Below the pieces are notes generated by a model. That model was not told the origin of the DNA, searched no databases, and saw nothing but the letters and a program-made list of their open reading frames with translations. Positions 41,531 to 49,750 of a DNA stretch of 57,751 bases are shown one piece after another. This stretch comes from Candidatus Thorarchaeota archaeon. GTDB taxonomy: Archaea > Asgardarchaeota > Thorarchaeia > Thorarchaeales > Thorarchaeaceae. The stretch is taken from NCBI GenBank assembly GCA_016839245.1, contig JAEOUN010000104.1, positions 1 to 57,751 of the forward strand. The letters run 5' to 3'. Each line of letters starts with the position of its first letter. Position 1 is the first letter of the stretch. Both the position numbers and the translations under genes were made by a program.

Positions 41531-42295
41531 ATGTTCTTCATATTTCTTGTTGGAACTGCAGGCTCAGGAAAGTCTTTACTAACTGCGTCTCTTGAGAAGT
41601 GGTTAGTAGGTTCTGATTTAAGTGTTACAGTAACTAACCTTGATCCGGGTGTAGAAAATCCGCCATACACAAGTGATGTGGATGTTCGCGAATATGTTGA
41701 TTACGGTGAAGTAATGGATACATTTGGATTAGGACCAAATGGTGCATTAGTTGCTTCACTCGATATGGCAGTTGAACATGTTGATAATTTACGAGAAGAG
41801 ATCATAGAAACGGAGAGAGATTATGTACTTGTTGACTGTCCTGGTCAAATGGAACTATTTGCATATCGGAATTCTGGACCATTAATGATATCGGAGCTTA
41901 AGGGAGATGATACTGCGGTTTCATTATATCTTCTTGATTCCAATATTGCAAGAACAGCTGCAGGGTATCTCTCCTCAATGTTACTTGGTCTTTCAATCAA
42001 TATCAGATTTGGATTACCACAGCAGAATGTCCTCAGCAAGTCAGACATTCTTACAGACGAGCAAATTGATGAAATTATTCAATGGGGAACTGAAATTCAT
42101 CTGCTTCAACAAGCTCTAGATCAATCATCAGAGGGACTGATTAGAGAGTATTCCAAGTCAATTTTAGATATGCTTGAGAATATTGGAACATCTAGTACGA
42201 CCGTTCCTGTTTCTAGTAAAGACATGACAGGTTTGGATCAACTCTATGGTGAGTTACAACGAGTCTTTTCTGGTGGAGATAATATATACGAGTAG
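41531..42295 (+). CDS. GPN-loop GTPase
   Basis: Archaeal GPN GTPase, dimeric relative of eukaryotic GPN1-3, which help assemble RNA polymerase II. The P-loop is GTAGSGKSLLT, the signature GPN is in GLGPNGALVAS, the switch motif is VDCPGQMELF, and the G4 equivalent is LSKSD. The ATG at 41531 gives MFFIFLVGTAGSGKS. The longer frame from 41447 contains a probable AT-rich promoter, so the transcript may be leaderless. Confidence 0.92.
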   Translation: MFFIFLVGTAGSGKSLLTASLEKWLVGSDLSVTVTNLDPGVENPPYTSDVDVREYVDYGEVMDTFGLGPNGALVASLDMAVEHVDNLREEIIETERDYVLVDCPGQMELFAYRNSGPLMISELKGDDTAVSLYLLDSNIARTAAGYLSSMLLGLSINIRFGLPQQNVLSKSDILTDEQIDEIIQWGTEIHLLQQALDQSSEGLIREYSKSILDMLENIGTSSTTVPVSSKDMTGLDQLYGELQRVFSGGDNIYE

Positions 42296-42305
42296 TGATG
42301 ATTAT

Positions 42306-43331
42306 TTGACCAGATGGTTTGTATATATATCAGGAGAAAATGTGGAGCTAGCTAAAGCCGAGGTATTTGCTTTATCAAAACTATTATCATCTGATTTCAA
42401 ACTCCATTGGATAGGACGTCTAGGAATCATAAAAGACACCATTGATATCTCGAAATTTATCTTAGATAGAGCAGCTCTCACTCAGAGAGCAGGTAGAATT
42501 CTGTATGAAACTGATTCTCTTTCAAATTTGGTAGATGCCGTTCCACAGGATTTCTGGAAAAATATGATAAATAGCGACGATTCATTTTGCGTCAAGACAC
42601 TCTGCATCAGTACCAAACCTAATTCAGACAGAAGGCTCTTGATAGAATATGAATTAGGAGCGCATATCAAAACAACTACAGGTGCAAGAGTTAACCTAAG
42701 AAGTGCCAAATTTCAAGTTCTTGTAATAGTGACGGATACGAATTTACTTGTATGTAAATCTGAAGAGTCTAAGCTGCGAAATAATCTTAGAAGGAGAACA
42801 CCAGGAAAGAAATCCTTTTTCCATCCAAGTATGATGAACAGCAGTTTAGCAAGAGTAATGTGTAATCTTGTTGAAGTTAAAGCAGAGGATATTGTACTTG
42901 ATCCATTCTGTGGAGGTGGAGGTATCCTCTGTGAGGCATCGCACCTAGGAGCTTTTTCGGTCGGATTAGATTTGAATTGGAAATTACTTCAAGGTGCAAA
43001 GAAAAATCTAGAAGAAATTAGTCCTAGATATTCAATCTTACAAGCAGATGCTCAAGATTTGCCAATTAGTTCAGTTGATTGTATTGTGACAGATCCTCCT
43101 TATGGAAGGTCTAGTTCCACAAGAGGTGTTAAATCAACTATATTGGTAGAAGAGTTATTAAAAAGAGTAGATTCTATGATTCAATCTAGAGGTGAACATG
43201 TCTGTGTATGTGGAAGTACAGAGATGGATCTACCACAGCTGATAACCGATTATGGATTTCATCTTGGACAGGACTTGAGAATACATGTACATAGTGGACT
43301 CGTACGAGAGATAGTCACTATTGTTCTTTAG
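42306..43331 (+). CDS. THUMP-domain tRNA guanosine methyltransferase (TrmG10/Trm11-like)
   Basis: An N-terminal THUMP-type RNA-binding domain (RWFVYISGENVELAKAEVFA) is followed by a Rossmann methyltransferase with DPFCGGGGILCEASHLGA and the catalytic TDPPYGRSS. This matches the archaeal N2-guanosine-10 tRNA methyltransferase family. I chose a TTG at 42306, 11 bases after the GPN stop and just behind GTGATG. The longest frame (42246) overlaps the GPN gene by 50 bases. The 3' end overlaps the convergent gene by 4 bases. Confidence 0.88.
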   Translation: MTRWFVYISGENVELAKAEVFALSKLLSSDFKLHWIGRLGIIKDTIDISKFILDRAALTQRAGRILYETDSLSNLVDAVPQDFWKNMINSDDSFCVKTLCISTKPNSDRRLLIEYELGAHIKTTTGARVNLRSAKFQVLVIVTDTNLLVCKSEESKLRNNLRRRTPGKKSFFHPSMMNSSLARVMCNLVEVKAEDIVLDPFCGGGGILCEASHLGAFSVGLDLNWKLLQGAKKNLEEISPRYSILQADAQDLPISSVDCIVTDPPYGRSSSTRGVKSTILVEELLKRVDSMIQSRGEHVCVCGSTEMDLPQLITDYGFHLGQDLRIHVHSGLVREIVTIVL

Positions 43332-43750
43332 GTAATTATTCGTCCATCCTTAGTTGGAGGAGTAAACCAATCCAGAAACTTTTCGAATTCGGAATCTGTA
43401 GCAAAATCAATTCTGAGCTCTATTGGGCCTAATGGAGGAATTTCATCTTCATTATCGAGGAGTCGTAATTTCCCGACAAAAGCGGCTTGCTTATCCAAAA
43501 AAATGAATGATGTAAACTCATCACGATTTTTCAATAGGCGAACACGTACTGCGTCGATTATTCGTTTATCATGAATTATCTGCCTGATGTGAGATAGGTT
43601 ATCTTGATGAAGATTGGTGACAAGTAGCTCAACTAATTCACTTCTTTCAAAGATATTGATTAAAATGGTACCAAAGATATTTTCAATTGCTTTCATTACT
43701 CTAGTTGTGTCTTCAGTAGGATGGACCAGACATTTCACCATGATTTGCAC
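43328..43750 (-). CDS. COG1325 RNA-binding protein (exosome-associated family)
   Basis: A 140-residue protein of the archaeal family annotated as predicted exosome subunit/RNA-binding domain. It shows VHPTEDTTRVMKAIENIF near the start and ELRIDFATDSEFEKFLDWF near the end. Immediately downstream of the UPF0200 kinase, a conserved archaeal pairing. Function is not experimentally settled. Start is GTG 43750 or ATG 43741. Confidence 0.82.
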   Translation of the reverse strand: MQIMVKCLVHPTEDTTRVMKAIENIFGTILINIFERSELVELLVTNLHQDNLSHIRQIIHDKRIIDAVRVRLLKNRDEFTSFIFLDKQAAFVGKLRLLDNEDEIPPLGPIELRIDFATDSEFEKFLDWFTPPTKDGRIIT

Positions 43751-43751
43751 A

Positions 43752-44291
43752 TTATGTCAACTTCTTAGCAATTTGATTTGATGCAGTACGTAATTCTTCA
43801 AGGGTGCCCTCGTTGACTAGCATAATATCACTTAGAGCAATTACACCACCTAATCCAACAGATATCTCACGCAAGTCTCTCTCCTTGAAGATTTCCCAAG
43901 ACTTAGGAGCGTCAGTACGATTTCTCTCACGAAGTCTAGAATACCTCTTTTTTGGTGATGAGTGAACACAGACAACTACTACCTCATCAGCAAAATCATC
44001 AAAGACATCAACTTCAGCAATACTTCTACAACCTTCAATAACAATGATATCAGAAGATAATTCATGAAGAGCATCTAAGCAATGTTTAGCTACTGCTCCA
44101 GGTCCACACAATTCGCGGAGTTCTAACATGACTTTTTTAGTGTTCTCCGGATTTGGTTCAAGACCTCTATTTTTTGTTTCGTTACGAATAACATCACCCA
44201 TCACAATTATCGGAATATCAATCTCATGGAATGCATTGGCTAATTCACTCTTACCAGCACCGGGCATTCCTGTGATGATTATAATCTTCAA
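43752..44291 (-). CDS. UPF0200 P-loop kinase (dephospho-CoA kinase-like)
   Basis: A 179-residue P-loop kinase fold. Walker A is TGMPGAGKSELANAF, the DVIRNETKNRG string after the second strand is typical of the UPF0200 family, and the LID-like region has SRLRERNRTDAPK. An acceptor has not been established. It forms an operon with the AAA ATPase upstream (21 bases) and the COG1325 gene downstream (1 base). Confidence 0.87.
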   Translation of the reverse strand: MKIIIITGMPGAGKSELANAFHEIDIPIIVMGDVIRNETKNRGLEPNPENTKKVMLELRELCGPGAVAKHCLDALHELSSDIIVIEGCRSIAEVDVFDDFADEVVVVCVHSSPKKRYSRLRERNRTDAPKSWEIFKERDLREISVGLGGVIALSDIMLVNEGTLEELRTASNQIAKKLT

Positions 44292-44312
44292 TATACCTCT
44301 TCACCTGATTAA

Positions 44313-45461
44313 TTAGATTGTATAGTGTGGTTGACTATTAGGCTTAATCGTGTCAAGTACTTTACGAACATTTTCAGTAGTAATAGTACAAGAATCCTCA
44401 GTGATTGCAAGATGTAATGATTCCTTTAGGACACGATTTCGCAAGTCTCGACCAGAGAGACCTTCAGTGAGCTTGGCAATTTCATGAATGTCCATCTCAA
44501 GTTTAAGTGGCAGACGTTCTGCATAGAGTTGGAGAATGGCATATCTTTCCTCTATATTGGGTAATTGAAATTCAAATACAGTATCGAAACGATTTCGTAT
44601 TGCTGGATCTATGAGTGGTAAAGCATTTGTTGCACCAATAACGACTACACCAGAATCTTCAACAGTCTGATCTAATTCTCCAAGTAAAGCAGTTACAACC
44701 TCAGATACATCGCCTCTTATTGATTGAAAGGATCTAGCAAGTCCAATTGCATCAAGCTCATCGATGAATATGATACTAGGCGAGTGTGTTCTTGCATCAT
44801 CAAAGAGAGTACTGATTCTTCTTCCGCCATCACCTACATGAACTCCAATCAAATCAGATGCTTTGGCGAAGAATATTTGAGTTTTGGCTTCGTTTGCAAC
44901 TGCTTGAGCAGTCATTGTTTTTCCAGTTCCAGGAGGACCATGAAATAGAATTGCACGGGGTGCCCATTCACCATATTTAGATGGATTTTGAAGATACTCG
45001 AGAATAATTTTACATTTCCGTTTGACTTGCTCATGGCCTATTACTTCATTGAGATTACTTGTTCGAGAATTATTGAAGGGTTTAGTCACAGATTGTGTTT
45101 CAATATGGATTTTAGTCCTCTTTGAGATAATAGACTCTTCGGGATCAACTTCAATAACTTGGAACGCATAATCAGGCATAATATATCTATCAAAGAGATA
45201 GACACCTCTACGTACAACAGTGCCCATCCATTGTTCTCTGGCATAATCTGTAAAGAGCTCGTTATTATCAATTTCCAGACCCATTGGCCGTGGATCTCCT
45301 TTAATTCTGAAAGGATAGCCAATATCTCTTAGAATCAATTTCTTAGTACTTGGGACCTCGATTCCTCTCTTTCTTGTCGTTTTTTTGGTAGCTTCTTTGG
45401 AAGCCAAGGGAATTTCAATGCTTGAGTCTTTACGCTTCGTCAACTTCTCGAGTTCCACCAT
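44313..45461 (-). CDS. AAA ATPase with unusual N-terminal domain
   Basis: A single classical AAA module (about residues 140-370): GPPGTGKTMTAQAVANEA, Walker B IIFIDELDAIG, sensor 1 VIGATNAL, arginine-finger region RNRFDTVFEF and sensor 2 GLSGRDLRN. The first ~130 residues are basic then mixed alpha/beta (GYPFRIKGDPRP, YAFQVIEVDPEES) and unlike the OB or coiled-coil domains of PAN or the double-psi barrel of Cdc48. The C-terminus ends HYTI, not a proper HbYX proteasome motif. Substrate is unknown. Confidence 0.85.
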   Translation of the reverse strand: MVELEKLTKRKDSSIEIPLASKEATKKTTRKRGIEVPSTKKLILRDIGYPFRIKGDPRPMGLEIDNNELFTDYAREQWMGTVVRRGVYLFDRYIMPDYAFQVIEVDPEESIISKRTKIHIETQSVTKPFNNSRTSNLNEVIGHEQVKRKCKIILEYLQNPSKYGEWAPRAILFHGPPGTGKTMTAQAVANEAKTQIFFAKASDLIGVHVGDGGRRISTLFDDARTHSPSIIFIDELDAIGLARSFQSIRGDVSEVVTALLGELDQTVEDSGVVVIGATNALPLIDPAIRNRFDTVFEFQLPNIEERYAILQLYAERLPLKLEMDIHEIAKLTEGLSGRDLRNRVLKESLHLAITEDSCTITTENVRKVLDTIKPNSQPHYTI

Positions 45462-45561
45462 GATTTTGTTTAGTGGATGTCCTTTAAGACTTGTCTTAGA
45501 ACCGTTTCATCGTTATGATAATATTGACAAACTTGTGTAATTATCCTTGGTGAAATGATAT

Positions 45562-46128
45562 TTGTCCGAGATTGTCAGAGCATTTCTCAGTATCGATATC
45601 AAAGATTCTGATTTGTTATCACAAGTAATGGATGTCCAAAGAAAATTGAATGTTGAAGCTGCAAGAATTAAACTTGTAGAACGAGAGAATATTCATTATA
45701 CGATTCGATTCTTTGGAGATACTCAACTAAGTAAAATTCGGGATATCAAAGCATGCATGGAAAAGATTAGATTCGACCCATTTGATATAGAAGTATCCCA
45801 AGTGGGAGCTTTTCCAAATAAATATCGTCCACGAGTCATATGGATAGGCGCAGGGCTAAATGAAGACCGCATTACTGATTTGAAAGTAAAGATTGATGAA
45901 TCAATAATAGAACTAGGATATCATCCTGAAAAACAGAAATTCATGCCTCATGCAACTATTGCGAGAGTCCGATATGTCAAGGATGCTAAACGTCTTTCAG
46001 AGAATCTTGAAGAGTTGGCTAAGGAGTCAATTGGTAAAATGAGAATAACTCATTTCACAATGAAAAAGAGTACATTGACACCATCAGGGCCAATATACGA
46101 AGATCTCTGGCAAGTCCCTGAATTATAA
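45562..46128 (+). CDS. thpR: RNA 2',3'-cyclic phosphodiesterase ThpR
   Basis: LigT/ThpR family 2H phosphoesterase, 188 residues. Both catalytic HxTx motifs are present: IHYTIRFFGD and PHATIARV. The protein opens 2',3'-cyclic phosphates and was first described as a 2'-5' RNA ligase acting on tRNA halves. It starts at TTG with GGTGA upstream. Its stop codon directly abuts the CCA end of a convergent intron-containing tRNA-Pro gene. Confidence 0.92.
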   Translation: MSEIVRAFLSIDIKDSDLLSQVMDVQRKLNVEAARIKLVERENIHYTIRFFGDTQLSKIRDIKACMEKIRFDPFDIEVSQVGAFPNKYRPRVIWIGAGLNEDRITDLKVKIDESIIELGYHPEKQKFMPHATIARVRYVKDAKRLSENLEELAKESIGKMRITHFTMKKSTLTPSGPIYEDLWQVPEL

Positions 46129-46146
46129 TGGTGGGCCGGGGGAGAC

Positions 46147-46175
46147 TTGTTCCAACCAGAGATAATCTGGATTGA
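46147..46175 (-). other. tRNA-Pro intron 2 (T-loop position 58/59, 29 bases)
   Basis: Central helix GTTC/GAAC, perfect, with bulges AAT and AAG. Cutting after the second base of each bulge restores loop TTCAAGT between GGGAG and CTCCC. The intron folds into a hairpin based on CCAGA/TCTGG plus CAA/TTG. The exact cut could slide by up to two bases because of repeated A residues. Confidence 0.75.
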
Positions 46176-46196
46176 TTGAACTCCCGGTCTCTTGCA

Positions 46197-46228
46197 TTCT
46201 GTGACTTGAAGCGAGAATTCCTCAGTCG
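46197..46228 (-). other. tRNA-Pro intron 1 (position 37/38, 32 bases)
   Basis: Removal restores a 7-base anticodon loop. The splice motif is a relaxed BHB: outer helix CTTGC/GCAAG, a central region TTGG/ACAG with three of four pairs (one a G-U wobble), inner helix GACT/AGTC, and 3-base bulges GGC and AAT. Confidence 0.7.
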
Positions 46229-46341
46229 CCCCAAGCAAGAATCATACCAAGCTAGACTACCGACCCATGCTAGTGAAGTCGTTATTTGAGTTCTTGATAA
46301 AGATTACCTCACGGTCATAATATATTGTTAGAACACATGTT

Positions 46342-46350
46342 CTATATAAT
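46342..46350 (+). promoter_or_regulatory. TATA box of the HDAC-family gene
   Basis: CTATATAAT about 75 bases upstream of the chosen ATG at 46424, in an AT-rich stretch. It would put transcription start near 46370. Confidence 0.5.
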
Positions 46351-46423
46351 AAATAAAGCCCCCTTGTACTTATCAGGCACTGATGAAGTAGTAAAGAGCA
46401 TCTTTAGTGGAGAGAAGGAGATA

Positions 46424-47473
46424 ATGGTCACGGATCTTGTATATCATGATTTATTCGTAAAACATGAGATGTCAACTGGTCATCCTGAAAATCCTAACCG
46501 TGTGATAAGTGCACTGAAGTATATTGAAAATGCGGGTTTCTTCAATAATGAACAAATGAATCTATTGACACCTATTGCTCCTGATATTAATGAGATATAT
46601 GAGATTCATGACAAATCGTATATTGAGGGAATAAATGAAAAATCAAGAAAAGGAGGAGGATTCTACACACTAGATACACAGGTGAACACCTATACATATG
46701 ATGCAGCCTTACTCGCTGCTGGAGGTGGAATACAAACAGTCGATAGAATTATGATTAAAAAGGCACAAAATGCCTTTTTACTCTGTAGACCACCAGGACA
46801 TCATGCAGAATACACACGAGCTTTCGGATTTTGTTTCATCAATAATATTGCTGTCGCAGCAAAGCATCTACTGACCAAATATGGTCTTTCCCGGATAATG
46901 ATCATTGATTATGATGCTCATCATGGTAATGGGACTCAAAATGCATTCTATTCTTCAAATCAGGTATTATATCTTGGTTTCCACCAAGATGGAAGGACAC
47001 TCTTTCCTGGTTCGGGATTCCCCGATGAAATGGGAAAGGACAAAGGATATGGATACACGGTTAATCTAGCGATGTATCCCGGAGCTGGTGATGTTTCATA
47101 CGAGATGGCATTTTCAGAGGTCGTTGAACCAATTGCAGAGACATTCAATCCGGAATTCATCTTGGTATCTGTGGGATTCGATGGGCACTACAAGGATCCA
47201 TTAACATCATTGGGTCTCACTTCTTCTGGATTTAGTTTAATGAATGAGAGAATAAAACAGATTTCAGCGAAATATGCATCAAATAGGTTAGCGTGTTTTC
47301 TTGAGGGAGGCTATAATCTTGACATCATGGGTATGGGAACACTCAATCTAGTTGAAGAACTACTTGGAGAGAAAATTACACACTTCGATGATCAACATAA
47401 AGAGAGTGATATCTGTAAAGAGTATACAAAGGAGTTGATACATAGGCTTATTGACGCAAGTCCACTATTATGA
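46424..47473 (+). CDS. Histone deacetylase/acetoin utilisation family deacetylase
   Basis: Class II-type HDAC superfamily zinc deacetylase, 349 residues from ATG 46424 (GGAG just upstream). The active site is complete: RPPGHHAEYTRAFGFCFINN, IDYDAHHGNGTQ (Asp/His zinc ligands) and VGFDGHYKDPL (second Asp), with LEGGYNL near the C-terminus. Natural archaeal substrates are unknown; polyamines, acetylated proteins or small molecules are all possible. The frame upstream to 46325 crosses the promoter and is rejected. Confidence 0.93.
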   Translation: MVTDLVYHDLFVKHEMSTGHPENPNRVISALKYIENAGFFNNEQMNLLTPIAPDINEIYEIHDKSYIEGINEKSRKGGGFYTLDTQVNTYTYDAALLAAGGGIQTVDRIMIKKAQNAFLLCRPPGHHAEYTRAFGFCFINNIAVAAKHLLTKYGLSRIMIIDYDAHHGNGTQNAFYSSNQVLYLGFHQDGRTLFPGSGFPDEMGKDKGYGYTVNLAMYPGAGDVSYEMAFSEVVEPIAETFNPEFILVSVGFDGHYKDPLTSLGLTSSGFSLMNERIKQISAKYASNRLACFLEGGYNLDIMGMGTLNLVEELLGEKITHFDDQHKESDICKEYTKELIHRLIDASPLL

Positions 47474-47476
47474 AGT

Positions 47477-49711
47477 TCAATTAAAATCATCAAGAAGTGT
47501 CTGCATCAGTCCCATGTCATCATCGTCAGATTCTGGTTCTATTAGTGAAGCAGTAGATTTCACATCGAGCCCGAGTTGTCTTTTAATTGACTCAGCAACA
47601 GCTGTACCGATTGTAGGAACTCTAGCGAGTTCTTCAAGAGAGATGTTATGTAAATCTGACAAGTTTCTCAATCCATGATTATGTAACATTCTTCCACGTA
47701 TTCGACCAATTCCTCTTAGATTAACCAATTCAAGTATATCACTTCGTACACCGTATTTAATTCTTGAACGAAGATTATAAAGAGATGGAATATGTCCTGT
47801 ACTGTCAGTTATTCGAGCTATTTCTGAAGCAGAATAAATTAACCATTCAGCAGATTGGACAAATCTGTGTACATCACCCATGCCAACATTATAGCCTTCA
47901 GTGATATCTCTCTCTGTTGCTTCAGAAATCCAGTCTTGAATAATACGTGCTGTTTTCACCTCTCCTAAAAAGTCTGAATAGGTTTCGTCATCATCTGTAG
48001 GCGGTTCAATCATAAACTGATTCAGATTATCCTCAATAAAGATTTCATATTCTTCAGCTTCAGATCGGGTGACATATGTTATAGGTTGATCCTTAGAATG
48101 ACATATGAGATGAAGAACACCAAATTCTGAATGTGAATCAAATTCTGAAAATACATCACGGAATAGAATTGCTGTTTCAGGATCAATATAGAGTTGGGAT
48201 GTACGTTTCCCTAGTCTGGTAGCCGAGTAGTTATCAGTAGACTCTAGTTGTATGAGTTTTCCTTCATTTAGAAATTCTAATGCTGATGTAATATGATGAG
48301 TAATCTTTCGTTGACTATCTTTGCTTGAAAAAAAAGTGTTTGAAATAAGTTCGTCAATTTCTTCTCGATTAGTTGTTAGTTCAGATGCAATCGCGGCAAG
48401 TAAATGAAATCTCAATGCAATTTGTGACTTAAGCTTTGAAGAAATTTCTTCAGGTTCTGATAGAACATAATGGTCTACTAGAGCATCTTTTTCATTTTCT
48501 GACTTTGCGACTAGAACTGATTCGCCATATTGATCATATTTCGGACGACCTGCACGACCAGCCATTTGTTTGTATTCGAGTATCGGAATGGGATATGATC
48601 CTCGATTCTGTTCGAATCGTCGATAGTCTCGAATTATCACCCTTCTTGCAGGAAGATTCACGCCAGCTGCGAGAGTTGGTGTAGCTACAATAACTTTCAG
48701 TAAATTGGACTTGAATGCATCTTCAACCAACTCTCGTTCTTGATTATTGAGACCTGCATGATGAAAAGCAACACCATCAACAATCAGTTTTCCAAGTAGT
48801 CTTGACATTTCAGGTGCAGAGGAGGACCCACCAATTCGCTTTGCGATTTTTAAAAGCAAGGGCATATTCTCAGTTGAAATATATTTTCGCACAAAAGGTA
48901 CTAGCTTTTTTGCTAAAGCAACAGTAAACTTACGACTAGATACAAAGAGAAGAACTTGACCATTTTCATCAAGAGTGTCACATACTATGTCAGCGAGTTC
49001 TTCCTTTCTTTTCCTGTGAATGGTTTTTGCTGATCTCTGATTGGTTTCAATATTTTCAAATTCAATGATACCATCAAGATATACTCCTTCACTTAATGGT
49101 ACAGGTCTCCAAATGCTCTTAACAAGATCAGCATCGAGCCATTCTGCAATATCACCTGCATTCGAAATGGTAGCACTTAGAGCAACGATTTGAGCATTTA
49201 CAATTTGTTTTAGTTTTGCTAGAACCATTTCAAGAGTCGGACCTCTTGATGGATCGTTGATTAGATGTATTTCGTCTACAATGATTATGGCAATTTGATT
49301 TATCCAATCAGCCTTATGTCTAATAAGAGAATCTGCTCTTTCGGTCGTTAACACTATTATATCTGATTCACGCAATTTAGTTCCTGGAGAATCATAGTCA
49401 CCTACAGACATTGCTGTAGTAATGCCTAGTGTTTCATATTTTTTGAAATCTGTGTATTTTTCTCTTGCAAGAGACTTCAATGGAACAAGATAGAGAGCTT
49501 TTCCACGACCATCGAGAATTGTCTTTAACATACAAATCTCTGCGACAAGTGTTTTTCCAGAACTTGTTGGAATTGCAAGAACAAGATTCGTTCCGTTCAA
49601 TACGGTGGTATGAAATGCCTCTTCTTGAGGAGGAAAAAGATTGGATATCCCACAACTCTGTAAATAGTGAATTATCTTCTTGTTGATTTCGAGGTCTTCT
49701 AGACGTGTCAT
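47477..49711 (-). CDS. hel308: Hel308 DNA repair helicase
   Basis: Superfamily 2 helicase that unwinds stalled forks. Motif I IPTSSGKTLVAE, motif II VDEIHLI, motif III SATISN, motif VI QMAGRAGRPKYDQYGES. A winged helix and ratchet domain follow, and the C-terminus has helix-hairpin-helix sequences (LRGIGRIRGRMLHNHG, RVPTIGTAVAESI). The last nine residues are MQTLLDDFN, resembling a PCNA-interacting peptide. ATG 49711 follows GAGGA. It converges with the HDAC-family gene, 3 bases apart. Confidence 0.95.
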   Translation of the reverse strand: MTRLEDLEINKKIIHYLQSCGISNLFPPQEEAFHTTVLNGTNLVLAIPTSSGKTLVAEICMLKTILDGRGKALYLVPLKSLAREKYTDFKKYETLGITTAMSVGDYDSPGTKLRESDIIVLTTERADSLIRHKADWINQIAIIIVDEIHLINDPSRGPTLEMVLAKLKQIVNAQIVALSATISNAGDIAEWLDADLVKSIWRPVPLSEGVYLDGIIEFENIETNQRSAKTIHRKRKEELADIVCDTLDENGQVLLFVSSRKFTVALAKKLVPFVRKYISTENMPLLLKIAKRIGGSSSAPEMSRLLGKLIVDGVAFHHAGLNNQERELVEDAFKSNLLKVIVATPTLAAGVNLPARRVIIRDYRRFEQNRGSYPIPILEYKQMAGRAGRPKYDQYGESVLVAKSENEKDALVDHYVLSEPEEISSKLKSQIALRFHLLAAIASELTTNREEIDELISNTFFSSKDSQRKITHHITSALEFLNEGKLIQLESTDNYSATRLGKRTSQLYIDPETAILFRDVFSEFDSHSEFGVLHLICHSKDQPITYVTRSEAEEYEIFIEDNLNQFMIEPPTDDDETYSDFLGEVKTARIIQDWISEATERDITEGYNVGMGDVHRFVQSAEWLIYSASEIARITDSTGHIPSLYNLRSRIKYGVRSDILELVNLRGIGRIRGRMLHNHGLRNLSDLHNISLEELARVPTIGTAVAESIKRQLGLDVKSTASLIEPESDDDDMGLMQTLLDDFN

Positions 49712-49750
49712 ATAATTCCTCATTATTAATAGATCATTTATGAATACAGT

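Larger units (their letters stand above)
46129..46266 (-). tRNA. tRNA-Pro(GGG) with two introns, CCA encoded
   Basis: Minus-strand gene folded by hand. Acceptor GGGTCGG pairs with CCGGCCC (one G-U), the discriminator is A and CCA is encoded at 46129-46131. Anticodon stem CTTGC pairs with GCAAG and the spliced loop TTGGGGT gives anticodon GGG. The variable loop is AGACC. T stem GGGAG pairs with CTCCC around spliced loop TTCAAGT. Introns at 46197-46228 and 46147-46175 must be removed. Mature length is 74 plus CCA. Confidence 0.88.

Noticed and set aside
44313..44330. HbYX proteasome-docking tail on the AAA ATPase
   Set aside because: The protein ends HYTI, so the tyrosine is not the penultimate residue.
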